A stretch of DNA of 64,000 nt from Paenibacillus roseus (GCF_016424485.1 NZ_JAELUP010000027.1:1-64000), one strand, 5' to 3'; shown: positions 31,690-41,913, counted from the first letter of the stretch. Program-made: numbers and translations. Notes: generated by a model not told the origin, from the sequence alone.

Positions 31690-33708
31690 ATGACAGTTAC
31701 AAACAAGTCTGTTGACCAGCTATCGATTGATACGATCCGGACGCTCGCAATTGATGCGATCGAGAAAGCCAAATCCGGCCACCCTGGTATGCCGATGGGG
31801 GCAGCCCCAATGGGCTATCAATTGTTTGCCAGATCGATGAAGCACAATCCAGCCAATCCGAGCTGGGTGAACCGCGACCGTTTTGTTTTATCCGCAGGGC
31901 ACGGTTCCATGCTTCTCTACAGCCTGCTGCATCTTTCAGGCTATGATCTTTCCCTCGATGAAATTAAAAACTTCCGTCAATGGGGCTCCAAAACTCCGGG
32001 TCACCCGGAATTCGGACATACGGCCGGTGTCGACGCAACAACAGGACCGCTGGGTCAAGGGGTTGCAATGGCGGTCGGTATGGCTATGGCAGAGACTCAC
32101 TTGGCGGCTACTTATAATAAAGACGGCTTTAACGTGATTGACCACTTTACGTATTCCATTTGCGGCGACGGCGACCTGTCCGAGGGCGTAGCGAGCGAAG
32201 CGGCTTCCCTGGCGGGACATTTGCAGCTTGGCAAGCTGGTCGTATTGTACGATTCCAATGATATTTCCCTGGACGGCGAACTGAGCCTTTCCTTCTCGGA
32301 AAATGTTCAGAAGCGCTTCGAGTCCTACGGCTGGCAAGTACTGCATGTAGCTGACGGCAATGATCTGGAGGCATTGGCTAAAGCTGTGGCTGAAGCCCAG
32401 TCTGAGACTGGCAAGCCGACTCTGATTGAAGTGAAGACGGTCATCGGTTACGGTAGTCCGAACAAAGGCGGCAAGGGCGGACATGCAGGCCCGCACGGTT
32501 CTCCGCTCGGCGTTGAAGAAACGAAGCTGACGAAGGAAGTATACGGCTGGGGTTATGAGGAAGACTTCTATGTGCCGGATGAAGTCCGCGCCCATTTCGA
32601 TGCAATCAAAGAGCAAGGTGAACAAGCAAACGCAGAGTGGGATGCCCAGTTTGCAAGCTACAAGCAAGCTCATCCTGAACTGGCGGCCCAATTCGAAGGC
32701 GCTGTGAACGGCGACCTGCCTGAGGGCTGGGATCGTGATCTGCCTGCTTACACGACAGAAGACAAGCCGCTCTCGACCCGCGTTGCTTCCGGCAATGCGC
32801 TGAATGGCCTGGCTGCCAATGTGCCAAGTCTGCTAGGCGGCTCTGCTGACCTGGAAAGCTCGACCATGACGCATCTGAAAGGCCTTCCGGTCTACAATGC
32901 GAGCAACTATGCAGGACGCAATATTTACTTCGGTATCCGCGAGTTCGCCATGGCTGCTGCAATGAATGGTATGCTGCTGCATAGCGGCGTGAAGGTTTAC
33001 GGCGGTACGTTCTTTGTATTCACCGACTATTTGCGTCCGGCCATTCGTCTGGCAGCGATTCAAAAGCTGCCTGTAGTATACGTACTGACCCATGACAGCA
33101 TTGCAGTTGGTGAAGACGGACCTACGCATGAGCCGATCGAGCAGCTTGCTTCTATCCGTATCATCCCGGATTTGACAGTAATCCGTCCTGCGGATGGGAA
33201 TGAAACCTCCGCCGCATGGGCTTATGCGCTGGAGAACAAAGCGAACCCGGTTGCCCTTGTGCTAACCCGCCAGAACTTGCCAATTCTCGCAGGTACAGTC
33301 GGACAAGCGCGCGAAGGCATCAAGCGCGGCGCGTATGTTGTTCGCGATGCAGCGAGCGGCAAGCCGCAGGCTCAAATTATTGCTACCGGTTCCGAAGTGC
33401 AGCTTGCTGTTGCCGCTGCCGAAGCGCTTGCAGCAGAGGATATCGAAGTTCGCGTGATCAGTATGCCAAGCTGGGATCTGTTCGAGAAGCAATCCAAGGC
33501 GTACAGGGATTCCATACTGCTTCCGGATGTTAAAGCCCGTCTGGCTGTAGAGATGGCTTCTCCATTCGGTTGGGAACGTTATGTGGGCGACCAGGGCGCG
33601 ATTCTGGGCATTAGCACATTCGGCGCATCCGCTCCTGGCGATCGCGTCATTAAGGAATATGGATTCACCGTTGAGAACGTAGTAAGCAAAGTGAAAGGAC
33701 TGCTGTAG
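31690..33708 (+). CDS. tkt: Transketolase
   Basis: 672-residue thiamine-diphosphate enzyme of the pentose phosphate pathway that moves two-carbon ketol units between sugar phosphates. The ThDP-binding region has [19 protein letters not shown]; active-site histidines lie in [12 protein letters not shown] and [11 protein letters not shown]; the C-terminal pyrimidine-binding half has [15 protein letters not shown]. Normal length. AGGAGGAAG lies just upstream of the ATG at 31690, and the earlier open codons contain this site. Confidence 0.97.
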   Translation: MTVTNKSVDQLSIDTIRTLAIDAIEKAKSGHPGMPMGAAPMGYQLFARSMKHNPANPSWVNRDRFVLSAGHGSMLLYSLLHLSGYDLSLDEIKNFRQWGSKTPGHPEFGHTAGVDATTGPLGQGVAMAVGMAMAETHLAATYNKDGFNVIDHFTYSICGDGDLSEGVASEAASLAGHLQLGKLVVLYDSNDISLDGELSLSFSENVQKRFESYGWQVLHVADGNDLEALAKAVAEAQSETGKPTLIEVKTVIGYGSPNKGGKGGHAGPHGSPLGVEETKLTKEVYGWGYEEDFYVPDEVRAHFDAIKEQGEQANAEWDAQFASYKQAHPELAAQFEGAVNGDLPEGWDRDLPAYTTEDKPLSTRVASGNALNGLAANVPSLLGGSADLESSTMTHLKGLPVYNASNYAGRNIYFGIREFAMAAAMNGMLLHSGVKVYGGTFFVFTDYLRPAIRLAAIQKLPVVYVLTHDSIAVGEDGPTHEPIEQLASIRIIPDLTVIRPADGNETSAAWAYALENKANPVALVLTRQNLPILAGTVGQAREGIKRGAYVVRDAASGKPQAQIIATGSEVQLAVAAAEALAAEDIEVRVISMPSWDLFEKQSKAYRDSILLPDVKARLAVEMASPFGWERYVGDQGAILGISTFGASAPGDRVIKEYGFTVENVVSKVKGLL

Positions 33709-33740
33709 GAAGCGTCAGCTAGTCCAAGCTTAAGCCTATA

Positions 33741-33788
33741 TATAATTGAACAAGCAGCGGCGGCATGGAGACATGTTCGTCGCTGCTT
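33741..33788 (+). promoter_or_regulatory. -10 box and 5'-terminal hairpin of ppnP mRNA
   Basis: TATAAT (33741-33746) is followed 5 nt later by a stable hairpin (33752-33788): an AAGCAGCG/CGCTGCTT outer stem and a CATG/CATG inner stem with loop GAGA. The transcript would begin at or inside the stem. No T-run follows; the ribosome site lies just after it. Confidence 0.5.
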
Positions 33789-33811
33789 TCAAAAGGAGAG
33801 CCGAAAAAATT

Positions 33812-34129
33812 ATGTCCCAATTCGAAAATGTAACGGTTGTTAAAAAAGCAAATGTTTATTTTGATGGCAAAGTAACCAGCCGCACCGTGCTGTTTGCTGA
33901 TGGTACGAAAAAAACGCTCGGCATTATGCTCCCGGGGGAATATGAATTCGGAACAGACGCCAAAGAAATCATGGAAATTCTTGCAGGCGATCTGAAGGTT
34001 CTGCTTCCAGGGGAAAGCCAATGGGCGCATATCCAGGGCGAGGGCGAATTTATTGTTCCGGCTAACTCCAAATTCAAGCTCCAGGTAACGGAAGTTTCCG
34101 ATTACTGCTGCTCTTATATTAACGAATAA
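33812..34129 (+). CDS. ppnP: Pyrimidine/purine nucleoside phosphorylase PpnP
   Basis: 105-residue cupin-fold enzyme (YaiE/DUF1255 family) that phosphorolyses nucleosides to base and ribose-1-phosphate. The family segments [27 protein letters not shown] and [11 protein letters not shown] are present. Length is normal. Start at 33812 with AAAAGGAG upstream. The position behind tkt fits a route from nucleoside ribose into pentose phosphates. Confidence 0.9.
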   Translation: MSQFENVTVVKKANVYFDGKVTSRTVLFADGTKKTLGIMLPGEYEFGTDAKEIMEILAGDLKVLLPGESQWAHIQGEGEFIVPANSKFKLQVTEVSDYCCSYINE

Positions 34130-34184
34130 TCATTTTTCGGTGTTATAAAGGCTCAACCTGAATTTTGGTTGAGTCGTTAAAAAT

Positions 34185-34232
34185 AGCTATCCTGCACATC
34201 CGTTCAAGGACTGTGAGGATAGCTGTTTTTTT
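34185..34232. terminator. Bidirectional terminator between ppnP and the CAP/SLH gene
   Basis: AGCTATCCT (34185-34193) pairs with AGGATAGCT (34216-34224). Seven T follow on the plus strand, and TATTTTT follows on the minus strand. A second hairpin (GGCTCAACC/GGTTGAGTC) lies just upstream. Confidence 0.85.
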
Positions 34233-34242
34233 GCAATCTCGT

Positions 34243-35682
34243 TTACCGGAAGCTTGCGAAGTTCTGAGTATAGTAGAAGCCGTATTCGCTGTTTTGAACA
34301 AAGGCGGCTCCAATGCCAAGCTCCTTGTAGCCCTCGCGGAGGAGGTTGTCGCGGTGGCCTTGAGAGTTTATCCAGCCTGCGTGGGCGTAAAAGGCATTCT
34401 CATAGCCAGCAGCAATATTCTCGCCGAAGCTGCTTGCTGATTTCATCAATTCGGCTTTGGTGAAACGTTCGCGGACCGAATCACCGTCCGGGGAGGTGTG
34501 GTTGAAAAAATTGCGGGTCCCCATGTCCGTGCTGTAAGCGCGGGCCACATCTGAAACCTTGTCGTTCCAGAGAAGCGGCTTCAAACCCTTTCGTGTACGG
34601 ATAACATTGGTCAAATCCAGCAGCCCGCGCTCATAGGCGCGCAGCAGTTCTTGCTGCGGGACATTGCCTTCTGAATAGTCATGGGCTTTCAGACCGGACT
34701 TCAGCAGGAGAATAGCATCCACCTTATAGCCGTCCAGCGTATCGAAGAACAAGGTTGTCTCATAGACGCTGCCGGTGTAGGTTGTCCATCTTTGCTTGCT
34801 ATCCTGTATCACCGGCTTGCCGATCGAGTCGTCTGCAATGTTGTTCCTCTGTGTCCCTACCGCGGCTTTCGAAGCCGGGTTCCAGCCGCTCGCATTGGAG
34901 TAGAGGGCGACGACTGTTCCTTGCTTTATGCCGATTTGCGCGAAGCGGTTGTAATTCTTATTGTATACATACCATTGAAAATCGTACCCGGAGGCGTCTT
35001 TACGGTCGGGCTGACCAAGCGTTGCAAGGACATGCTCCTCAGTATCCCCGATCTGAATACCGTTCAATGTCCATTCAGGGGCTGTATTCCCAGACTGTTT
35101 TAGCTTGGGCTGAAGCTCCTTCAGGCGGAAGATGAAAGTCTGCGCCTCAGCGCGGGACAGCGAATCGGCAGCCTTGAAGCCTTCAATCGTGTTCGTTGTC
35201 TTGCCGTTGGCAAGTCCCTGCTTCATTACAAATTGAATGGAATCATTGACAGATAGAGATTCGCCCTGTACGGCAGCGAGCAGCCTGGCGACTTCTCCTC
35301 TTGTGTAGGCAGTATTGGCTCCTGCTACGGGCCACCCGAGCTGCGCGGCAGCTTCATAATAGGCTGAATACCACGGTGAGCCGCCAGCCGGCTTGGCTAT
35401 GCTGACCTCGGGGTAAGCACGCAGCAGCATAGCCAGAAATTCCGGCTCCGATACCGCCTGGTTAGGGCGGAAGGTGCCGTCCTGATAGCCGGTCACAATC
35501 TGATTCTCCTGTGCCCAACGGATCGTTTTGTACGCCCAGTGAGTCGGCGGCAGATCGGCGAACTGCACGCCATTATCGGCATAAGCGTATGTAGGAACAA
35601 CACCCGTAGCAAGCGCCAGTAGAATCGCCGAGCTTGCAACAGTGCGAAAACGTCGCTTGAACTGCGGTTTGGATACTATCAT
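34243..35682 (-). CDS. Secreted SLH and CAP domain protein
   Basis: 479 residues. The signal peptide ends near YAYA (about residue 35). SLH-type repeats follow (about 38-85, beginning VQFADLPPTHWAYKTIRWA, and weaker ones to ~190), a CAP-associated N-terminal domain (about 205-335), and a C-terminal CAP/SCP domain (about 350-479, with VIRTRKGLKPLLWN, FFNHTSPDGDS and GENIAAGY). SLH repeats bind pyruvylated wall polymer, so the protein is probably wall-anchored. CAP proteins like B. subtilis YkwD have unknown enzymatic roles. The polysaccharide deacetylase gene lies just upstream on the same strand. Confidence 0.88.
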   Translation of the reverse strand: MIVSKPQFKRRFRTVASSAILLALATGVVPTYAYADNGVQFADLPPTHWAYKTIRWAQENQIVTGYQDGTFRPNQAVSEPEFLAMLLRAYPEVSIAKPAGGSPWYSAYYEAAAQLGWPVAGANTAYTRGEVARLLAAVQGESLSVNDSIQFVMKQGLANGKTTNTIEGFKAADSLSRAEAQTFIFRLKELQPKLKQSGNTAPEWTLNGIQIGDTEEHVLATLGQPDRKDASGYDFQWYVYNKNYNRFAQIGIKQGTVVALYSNASGWNPASKAAVGTQRNNIADDSIGKPVIQDSKQRWTTYTGSVYETTLFFDTLDGYKVDAILLLKSGLKAHDYSEGNVPQQELLRAYERGLLDLTNVIRTRKGLKPLLWNDKVSDVARAYSTDMGTRNFFNHTSPDGDSVRERFTKAELMKSASSFGENIAAGYENAFYAHAGWINSQGHRDNLLREGYKELGIGAAFVQNSEYGFYYTQNFASFR

Positions 35683-35779
35683 TAATCATAAACCCCCTCT
35701 TAAGTTGGAAAATGAAGACTTAAGAGTATCGTAACATATTTACTGTCGAATGATGGGGTATTTTGTCAAAAAGAAAAGA

Positions 35780-36754
35780 TTAATCTTTTTTCACGGATTG
35801 CTTGAAATCTCCGGTCTTGAGCAGGAGTTCCATATCCGTGCTGGAGGTTACGGTCAGGCGGTTCAGCTCCAGCGGCGCATCGCCGGGCTTGACGAAGCCT
35901 TGTTTCACTGTAAACGCCATCCGGTAACCATGCTTCTGCAAATAATAGACGGTCTTGGCGTCATAGCTGCCAAACGGATATGCAAAGTACGGTGTAATGT
36001 AGCCGTGCTCTCTCATAATTCCGATATCCTTCTGCAGCAGATCCGTATCCCGGGTCAGCGCCTCCTGCTTTCCGCAGAACAACGTCTCTTTCTTGTGAAG
36101 ATCGTAGGTATGGCTATGATATTCAAAAACATCGGACGCAGCATCCAGTTGCTCCTGGGACAAATAGCTGCTTTTGTCCGGCTTGAAGTCCTTGGCGGCA
36201 TGTTCCTGAACCCGGCTGCCGATGATGAACAGCGCGGCGTGGAGGCCGTATTTTTTCAAAATCGGATAGGCGTAGATATAGTTATTCTCGTACCCGTCAT
36301 CGAATGTGAGAACGACCGTCTTCTCCGGCAGTTGAATATATCCGTGCAAATAATCCTCCAACTCGCTCAGCGTGGCTGTATAATAGCCGTTATCGTACAA
36401 GTATTTCATGCCCGCCTCGAATGATTCCAGATTAATCATCGAATTGTTGTCAGGTTCTTTGTTGAATGCCTTGGGAACGACATAATGGTACATCAACACG
36501 GGTACTTGTTCGGCATAGCGTTGCTTCGACGTATCGAATACAGGGGTGGTATTGCCATTGCCATGAAATTCAAGTTCCGGTGTTTTGTGCGTGAGTACGA
36601 AGGCTTTGGCTTCGGCTTTTTGCAGTACGCCGCAAGCTTTTTGGGCAAGTTGCAGCGACGGGAATGCAAATGCTGCGGCGAAGAACAGCAGAATCACGGC
36701 AAGTCCGGCTGAAACGAGCCGCTTCAGCCAGGTGAAGAAACGTTTTTTACTCAT
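35780..36754 (-). CDS. Polysaccharide deacetylase (CE4)
   Basis: 324 residues. An N-terminal membrane helix (about 12-32) anchors or exports the protein. The NodB domain (about 85-315) has motif 1 TFDDGY, the metal-histidine segment EYHSHTYDLH, and motif 3 YFAYPFGSYD. It probably removes acetyl groups from peptidoglycan or another wall polymer outside the membrane. It precedes the CAP/SLH gene by about 100 nt on the same strand, so joint surface remodelling is plausible. Confidence 0.9.
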   Translation of the reverse strand: MSKKRFFTWLKRLVSAGLAVILLFFAAAFAFPSLQLAQKACGVLQKAEAKAFVLTHKTPELEFHGNGNTTPVFDTSKQRYAEQVPVLMYHYVVPKAFNKEPDNNSMINLESFEAGMKYLYDNGYYTATLSELEDYLHGYIQLPEKTVVLTFDDGYENNYIYAYPILKKYGLHAALFIIGSRVQEHAAKDFKPDKSSYLSQEQLDAASDVFEYHSHTYDLHKKETLFCGKQEALTRDTDLLQKDIGIMREHGYITPYFAYPFGSYDAKTVYYLQKHGYRMAFTVKQGFVKPGDAPLELNRLTVTSSTDMELLLKTGDFKQSVKKD

Positions 36755-36880
36755 TTGGGCAAAGCTCCTTTACAGGTAGGAAGTGGAAATGTGGAACCTG
36801 ACTAATCTAAACAAAACTATACGCTTAGACCAGTCAGAATTCAAATGATTTCATTCCGCCTATCTTTCCTGCGGTCTCCC

Positions 36881-36909
36881 TTGTTTTTAAACCCGAAATC
36901 CAGTATTCT
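36881..36909 (+). promoter_or_regulatory. Candidate promoter of pgi
   Basis: TTGTTT (36881-36886), 17-bp spacer, TATTCT (36904-36909), with a leader of about 80 nt. Confidence 0.55.
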
Positions 36910-36994
36910 AATCCTAGTATTGCGGGACGGGCAGCAGGAAATTTTTGTAATGCTGCACTTGCCCTCTACAGAACTTGAAGGAGGTTTACGGTCA

Positions 36995-38344
36995 ATGAGT
37001 AAAGCTGTATCGTTTGACTATAGTAAAGCCCTGCCTTTTGTAGGCAAGCATGAAATTGATTATTTGGAGGGCGCGGTACGCGTCGCTCATGAGCAATTAC
37101 ATAATGGTACAGGAACAGGCTCCGATTATATTGGCTGGATCGATCTGCCTGCCAATTATGACAAAGAAGAATTCGCGCGCATCAAGCAAGCGGCGGCAAA
37201 AATTCAATCCGACTCTGATGTGCTTATTGTCATCGGAATCGGCGGTTCCTACCTGGGAGCGCGTGCGGCAATCGAAATGCTGACGCATTCCTTCTATAAT
37301 ATTCTTCCTGGCGAAGAGCGCAAAACGCCGCAAGTTTTCTTTGCGGGCAACAACATCAGCTCCACCTATGTCACCCATTTGTTGCAAGTGCTGGAGGGCA
37401 AGAACTGGTCCATCAACGTCATCTCCAAATCGGGTACAACAACAGAGCCGGCGATTGCGTTCCGTATTTTCCGTGCAGAACTGGAGAAGAAATACGGCAG
37501 GGAAGAAGCTCGCAAGCGGATTTATGCAACGACTGACCAAGCCAAGGGCGCATTGAAAAAGCTTGCAACCGAAGAAGGCTACGAGTCTTTCATCATTCCT
37601 GATGATGTTGGCGGACGCTACTCCGTATTGACGGCTGTGGGCCTGCTGCCGATTGCAACTGCCGGTGTAGACATTGACGCCATCATGCAGGGCGCAGCTG
37701 ATGCTGCTGTCGAATACAGCAACCCGAACTTGTCCGAGAATGAAAGCTATCAATACGCTGCAGCCCGCAATGCACTGTATCGCAAAGGCAAAGCAATCGA
37801 AATTCTCGTCAATTATGAGCCGTCCCTGCACTTCGTATCTGAATGGTGGAAGCAATTGTTCGGCGAGAGCGAAGGCAAAGACAACAAAGGCCTGTACCCG
37901 GCATCTGTTGATTTCTCCACAGACTTGCACTCCATGGGTCAATTCGTACAGGAAGGAACTCGCAATCTGATCGAGACCGTCATTCAGGTAGGCGAGGTGT
38001 CTGAACAGATTACAATCGGCAATGACCCGGACGACCTCGACGGCTTGAACTTCCTTGAAGGCAAAACGATGGATTTCGTGAACAAAAAAGCCTTTGAAGG
38101 AACACTGCTCGCGCATACAGACGGCAATGTGCCAAACCTGATTGTCAATATTAAGGACTTGTCGCCGCACACATTCGGTTACTTGGTATACTTCTTTGAG
38201 AAAGCCTGCGGCATCAGCGGCTACCTCATGGGTGTGAATCCGTTCGACCAGCCGGGTGTAGAAGCCTATAAGAAAAATATGTTCGCGCTTCTCGGCAAAC
38301 CGGGCTACGAAAAAGAAAAAGCTGAGCTGGAAGCACGCCTGTAG
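36995..38344 (+). CDS. pgi: Glucose-6-phosphate isomerase
   Basis: 449-residue cytosolic enzyme that converts glucose-6-phosphate to fructose-6-phosphate. The signatures [24 protein letters not shown], the [16 protein letters not shown] region and [22 protein letters not shown] are split through the chain as in Bacillus-type Pgi. AAGGAGG lies upstream of the ATG at 36995; the longer open frame before it contains this ribosome site. yvyE follows 9 nt after the stop. Confidence 0.97.
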   Translation: MSKAVSFDYSKALPFVGKHEIDYLEGAVRVAHEQLHNGTGTGSDYIGWIDLPANYDKEEFARIKQAAAKIQSDSDVLIVIGIGGSYLGARAAIEMLTHSFYNILPGEERKTPQVFFAGNNISSTYVTHLLQVLEGKNWSINVISKSGTTTEPAIAFRIFRAELEKKYGREEARKRIYATTDQAKGALKKLATEEGYESFIIPDDVGGRYSVLTAVGLLPIATAGVDIDAIMQGAADAAVEYSNPNLSENESYQYAAARNALYRKGKAIEILVNYEPSLHFVSEWWKQLFGESEGKDNKGLYPASVDFSTDLHSMGQFVQEGTRNLIETVIQVGEVSEQITIGNDPDDLDGLNFLEGKTMDFVNKKAFEGTLLAHTDGNVPNLIVNIKDLSPHTFGYLVYFFEKACGISGYLMGVNPFDQPGVEAYKKNMFALLGKPGYEKEKAELEARL

Positions 38345-38353
38345 GCTGTTTGA

Positions 38354-38986
38354 ATGCTGGAACGTTACAAGACGCTGGCTGGGCCTGGAATCAAGGAAAT
38401 CGTCATCAAAAAGTCACGGTTTATCGGTCATGCCCGGCCGGTAGCCAGCGAGGATGAGGCGATTGCTTTTATCGAGGAGATCAAGAAGCAGCATTGGAAC
38501 GCAACGCATAATTGCTCTGCTTATATGATCGGCGAGCGGGATGAAATTCAGAAGCAGTCTGATGACGGTGAACCAAGCGGCACCGCGGGCAAGCCGATTC
38601 TGGAAGTCATCAAAAACCAGCAACTCAAAAATGTCGCCATCGTCGTGACTCGCTATTTCGGCGGCATCATGCTCGGTGCTGGCGGTCTGATCCGCGCCTA
38701 TACGGATGGAGCCGTTGTCGGGATCGAAGCGGCACAGCCAATCGTTAAGGTGCTGCACCGGGAGATTATCGTCGAAGTGGATTATACGTGGTACGGCAAG
38801 CTGGAGAATGAATTCCATCAGCGGGGCTTGCGCCTTGGCGGGACTGAGTTTACCGATAAGGTAACCATAACCTGTCTGCCTGAAGAACCGGAGGCCGAGC
38901 GCTTCACGGCATGGTTGACTGATTTTACGCAGGGACAAGCTGCTATTGTACAAGGAGAGGCGCAATATTTCATTCTTGGCCGATAG
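38354..38986 (+). CDS. yvyE: YigZ/IMPACT family protein
   Basis: 210 residues. The N-terminal UPF0029/IMPACT domain has KKSRFIGHARPV, DDGEPSGTAGKP and VTRYFGGIMLGAGGLIRAY; a C-terminal DUF1949 domain follows. The family has an RNase-like fold and is linked to translation regulation, but the bacterial role is uncertain. It starts 9 nt after pgi with a poor ribosome site, so coupling is likely. Confidence 0.88.
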   Translation: MLERYKTLAGPGIKEIVIKKSRFIGHARPVASEDEAIAFIEEIKKQHWNATHNCSAYMIGERDEIQKQSDDGEPSGTAGKPILEVIKNQQLKNVAIVVTRYFGGIMLGAGGLIRAYTDGAVVGIEAAQPIVKVLHREIIVEVDYTWYGKLENEFHQRGLRLGGTEFTDKVTITCLPEEPEAERFTAWLTDFTQGQAAIVQGEAQYFILGR

Positions 38987-39077
38987 CCTAAGCATTTTTC
39001 TCTTTTGCTCCGAATAGGGTCTTGTATGGGGCTTCTTGAGCCCCTCCTATCAAGGGCATAACGAGGGAGGAATCCGT

Positions 39078-39455
39078 ATGGCAATTGCGGTAAGACGATT
39101 TGCGGCATTGTCCGGTTTCGTATTTTTGCTGCTTTGGGCGCTTGGTTTCTTTACCAGTCATCTGTTTGGCCTGTTTCACCTGAATGTGACCCATAATGTC
39201 ATTCATCTGGTGTTCGGGGTGCTTGGTTTGCTGGCGGCCTCTCAGGACGGCTATGCCTATCGTTACTCTCAAGTGCTGGGGATCGTATTTATTATACTTG
39301 CGGTACTCGGTTTCTTCGTCAAAAATCTGTTCGGTCTGCTTACATTCGGCCTTTCGGATAATGTGCTGCATTTTATTATCGGCGCGGTCGGACTCTATTT
39401 TGGCTTTGTCCTGGTGGAGTCGCCATCTCCTTCGAGGTATTCCAAGCCGGTGTAG
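39078..39455 (+). CDS. DUF4383 family membrane protein
   Basis: 125 residues with four predicted helices and the paired motifs VTHNVIHLVFGVLGL and LSDNVLHFIIGAVGL, an internal duplication typical of DUF4383. Function is unknown. GGGAGG lies 7 nt before the ATG at 39078. A terminator follows. A GGGGCT/AGCCCC hairpin (39028-39044) lies upstream, between yvyE and this gene. Confidence 0.8.
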   Translation: MAIAVRRFAALSGFVFLLLWALGFFTSHLFGLFHLNVTHNVIHLVFGVLGLLAASQDGYAYRYSQVLGIVFIILAVLGFFVKNLFGLLTFGLSDNVLHFIIGAVGLYFGFVLVESPSPSRYSKPV

Positions 39456-39491
39456 AGTGTTATAAATGAAAGATTGTCAGGCAAATGAAAG

Positions 39492-39515
39492 CCGGCCCTT
39501 AGGGTCGGTTTTTTT
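39492..39515 (+). terminator. Terminator of the DUF4383 gene
   Basis: CCGGCCC pairs with GGGTCGG around TTA, followed by seven T. Confidence 0.85.
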
Positions 39516-39627
39516 GTTGAATATAAAGACAGATTTCTTGATTTAATTGAGGGTACAGGGAAAGTCGCCATTTCATGCTTGAGAAGCAAGTAGCGGGTAG
39601 AGATTCATATTTTTTGCAAATTTAGGA

Positions 39628-39689
39628 TTGACGACCGAACCTTCATTCTGTTAAATTAATACTAATACCCAGTAAAATAATAGGAATTA
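39628..39689 (+). promoter_or_regulatory. Promoter with CymR-like operator upstream of cysA
   Basis: TTGACG (39628-39633), 17-bp spacer, TTAAAT (39651-39656). Seven bases later comes TAATACC-N13-GGAATTA (39663-39689), a 27-bp imperfect inverted repeat over the transcription start. Its size and AT-rich shape recall CymR sites that repress sulfur genes in Bacillus and Staphylococcus. Confidence 0.45.
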
Positions 39690-39812
39690 TATTTCCTCCA
39701 GGTTCTGGATTCCGAAACGCTATGAATACGGTTTTTGCGCAGTGCTGACGATAATATGATGGCATTGCTTTTGCTCATGGAATGGTCCGAAAAGCGAAAG
39801 GGGCATTAGGTC

Positions 39813-40877
39813 ATGCATATTGAAGTGAATCAGTTAGATAAGCATTTTGGTGATTTCCACGCTGTACATGATGTAAGTTTTAAGATTGAGAAGGGACGGC
39901 TGATCGGTCTGCTCGGTCCGAGCGGCGGTGGCAAAACGTCGATTCTCCGCATGCTCGCGGGACTTGAAACCCCTGATGCCGGGGATATCCTTTTCCATGG
40001 CAAACGTGTCAATGATCTGCCGCCGCAAGAGCGGGGGATTGGCTTTGTATTCCAGAATTATGCGCTATTCAAACATATGACGGTGTATGACAATATTGCA
40101 TTCGGTTTGAAGGTGAAGAAGCAGTCCAAAGACCAGATTCGTGAGCGCGTGATGTCGCTGGTAGAGCTGACAGGTCTCAAGGGCTTTGAACACCGTTACC
40201 CGAATCAACTGTCGGGCGGACAGCGTCAGCGTGTAGCCTTTGCAAGAGCGTTGGCGCCAGAGCCGCAGTTGCTGCTTCTGGATGAGCCGTTCGCGGCGAT
40301 CGACGCCAAGATTCGCCAGGAGCTGCGCACGTGGCTTAAGGATATGATTGAACGTCTCGGCATTACGTCCATCTTCGTCACCCATGATCAGGATGAGGCG
40401 ATTGAGGTTGCCGATGAGATCATGATTATTAACAAGGGTCGTTTGGAGCAGAAGGGCACGCCATGGGATATTTACAAAAATCCGCATACCCAGTTTGTCG
40501 CCAGCTTTATCGGGGAGTCTACCATTGTATCCGAGGTGCATAAGCTGAAAGGCTTTGAGGATGCGGCATTATGGTCGAATACGAAGGCGCTGATCCGTCC
40601 GGAGTACATCGAGGTTGGCAAGTCAGACGAATTTTCGATCATCTCGGCTACTGAATCGGGACGCATTAAAAATATCCATTTTCGCGGCAGTGAGTGGATG
40701 ATAGAGGTGCAAGTCGGCGATGTCACGTTGATTACCTACCGTTCTCTGGAAAAGGATGCGCTCCAGCCAGGAGAAGAAGTGAATGTTCTCGTGCATCGCG
40801 CTTATCTGTTCAATGATACGGATAGCTGGATTATAGAGAACAAGCTCAAGGAAGATCCGATGCCGGTTCATATTTAA
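39813..40877 (+). CDS. cysA: Sulfate/thiosulfate-type ABC transporter ATPase
   Basis: 354 residues. Walker A is GPSGGGKT, signature LSGGQRQRVAFARAL, Walker B LLLLDEPFAAID, H-loop VTHDQDEA; a C-terminal TOBE-like domain (about 240-345) is typical of the CysA/MalK group. Best match is CysA, which energises sulfate uptake. No permease or binding-protein gene is adjacent, so partners must be encoded elsewhere. A bidirectional terminator follows. Confidence 0.85.
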   Translation: MHIEVNQLDKHFGDFHAVHDVSFKIEKGRLIGLLGPSGGGKTSILRMLAGLETPDAGDILFHGKRVNDLPPQERGIGFVFQNYALFKHMTVYDNIAFGLKVKKQSKDQIRERVMSLVELTGLKGFEHRYPNQLSGGQRQRVAFARALAPEPQLLLLDEPFAAIDAKIRQELRTWLKDMIERLGITSIFVTHDQDEAIEVADEIMIINKGRLEQKGTPWDIYKNPHTQFVASFIGESTIVSEVHKLKGFEDAALWSNTKALIRPEYIEVGKSDEFSIISATESGRIKNIHFRGSEWMIEVQVGDVTLITYRSLEKDALQPGEEVNVLVHRAYLFNDTDSWIIENKLKEDPMPVHI

Positions 40878-40911
40878 AGGTAAAGTATATATCCCTTATA
40901 TCCAGAGCTAG

Positions 40912-40962
40912 AAAAAAGGTATGCGTATGGCATCACATCATGCTATACGCATACCTTTTTTT
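40912..40962. terminator. Bidirectional terminator between cysA and the HAD gene
   Basis: GGTATGCGTAT pairs with ATACGCATACC, with inner GCA/TGC, flanked by A6 on the left and T7 on the right, so it works for both convergent genes. Confidence 0.93.
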
Positions 40963-40973
40963 GGAAGGAAGAG

Positions 40974-41774
40974 TTATTTCCCCAGTACAAATTTTTCGAT
41001 CACATGGGCCACGCCATCTTCATTATTCGATTTGGTTACATAATTGGCGATTTCCTTTAGGGCCGGCACTGCATTTTCCATCGCTACACCGAGTCCGGCA
41101 GTTTCAAGCATCTCATGATCATTCCAGGAATCGCCGATGGCGATTACTTCCTCAAGGCTGCAGCCGATATGGGATGCCAGGAAGGCCACTGCGTGTCCTT
41201 TTGTTCCCTCTTTATGCATAATCTCCAGGAAGTTCGGCTTGGATTTAGTGATATGGGCGATATCTCCAATCAGTGCCTTCAATTCCACGGCCACCTTATC
41301 CAGTAATTCCGGCTCATCAATGATCAACATCTTCATTTGCGGCTGAAGTGCCAGATCGGCAAAGTTCGGAGCGACCACATAAGGGATTTTGGAAAGTCTG
41401 GAGTACGCCTCGCTTTTGTCATTCACTTCTTTGACATACAGCACATCATCGACGTAAAGCTGCAGATGCAGCCCTTTTGCTTCACAGTAGTCATGCAACT
41501 GCTTGGCGGCCGCTGTTGGAACATAGCGCTCATAGATCACTTCTCCGTCCAGCAGAGTCTTGACCAGAGAGCCCTGATACGTAATGATCGGCACATTCAG
41601 ATCAATTTGGCGGGCGATATTTTGCGCCGAGGCGAACATTCTTCCGGTAGCAAGAGTGACAGTCGCTCCTTGTGCAGTCGCTTGTTCCAGCGCCCGCTTC
41701 GTACGGGGGGTAACTTGCAGCTCATCATTCAGCAGCGTATCATCTACATCGATCGCAATTAGCTTATAAGGCAT
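40974..41774 (-). CDS. Cof-type HAD phosphatase
   Basis: 266 residues. HAD motif I is DVDDTLLN, motif II LATGR, motif III Lys near KGHAVAFL, motif IV GDSWNDHEML; the cap is the C2B type of the Cof/YwpJ group, which dephosphorylates sugar phosphates, nucleotides or flavin precursors. Exact substrate unknown. The ATG at 41774 has AAGGAGAG upstream; 21 earlier in-frame codons lack a ribosome site. Confidence 0.9.
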   Translation of the reverse strand: MPYKLIAIDVDDTLLNDELQVTPRTKRALEQATAQGATVTLATGRMFASAQNIARQIDLNVPIITYQGSLVKTLLDGEVIYERYVPTAAAKQLHDYCEAKGLHLQLYVDDVLYVKEVNDKSEAYSRLSKIPYVVAPNFADLALQPQMKMLIIDEPELLDKVAVELKALIGDIAHITKSKPNFLEIMHKEGTKGHAVAFLASHIGCSLEEVIAIGDSWNDHEMLETAGLGVAMENAVPALKEIANYVTKSNNEDGVAHVIEKFVLGK

Positions 41775-41913
41775 TTTGTATGGTCTCTCCTTTATCTTCT
41801 CTAGCCTGATTGTACCTGAGAGGTGAGGCCTTAACAAGTGGCTTGCTTGAAGCGGGAGGGAGAATGAGATAAAGTGATACTATTGGAAAACTTCAGAAAA
41901 CGGAGAGAATTTG

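Larger units (their letters stand above)
39456..39812. other. Upstream region of cysA
   Basis: About 355 bp holding the DUF4383 terminator, a promoter with an operator-like inverted repeat (39628-39689), and about 120 nt of leader in which I see no further clear element. Confidence 0.55.

Noticed and set aside
37097..38170. 357-codon minus-strand frame inside pgi
   Set aside because: Antisense shadow of pgi, Cys/Phe/Arg-rich, no family match.
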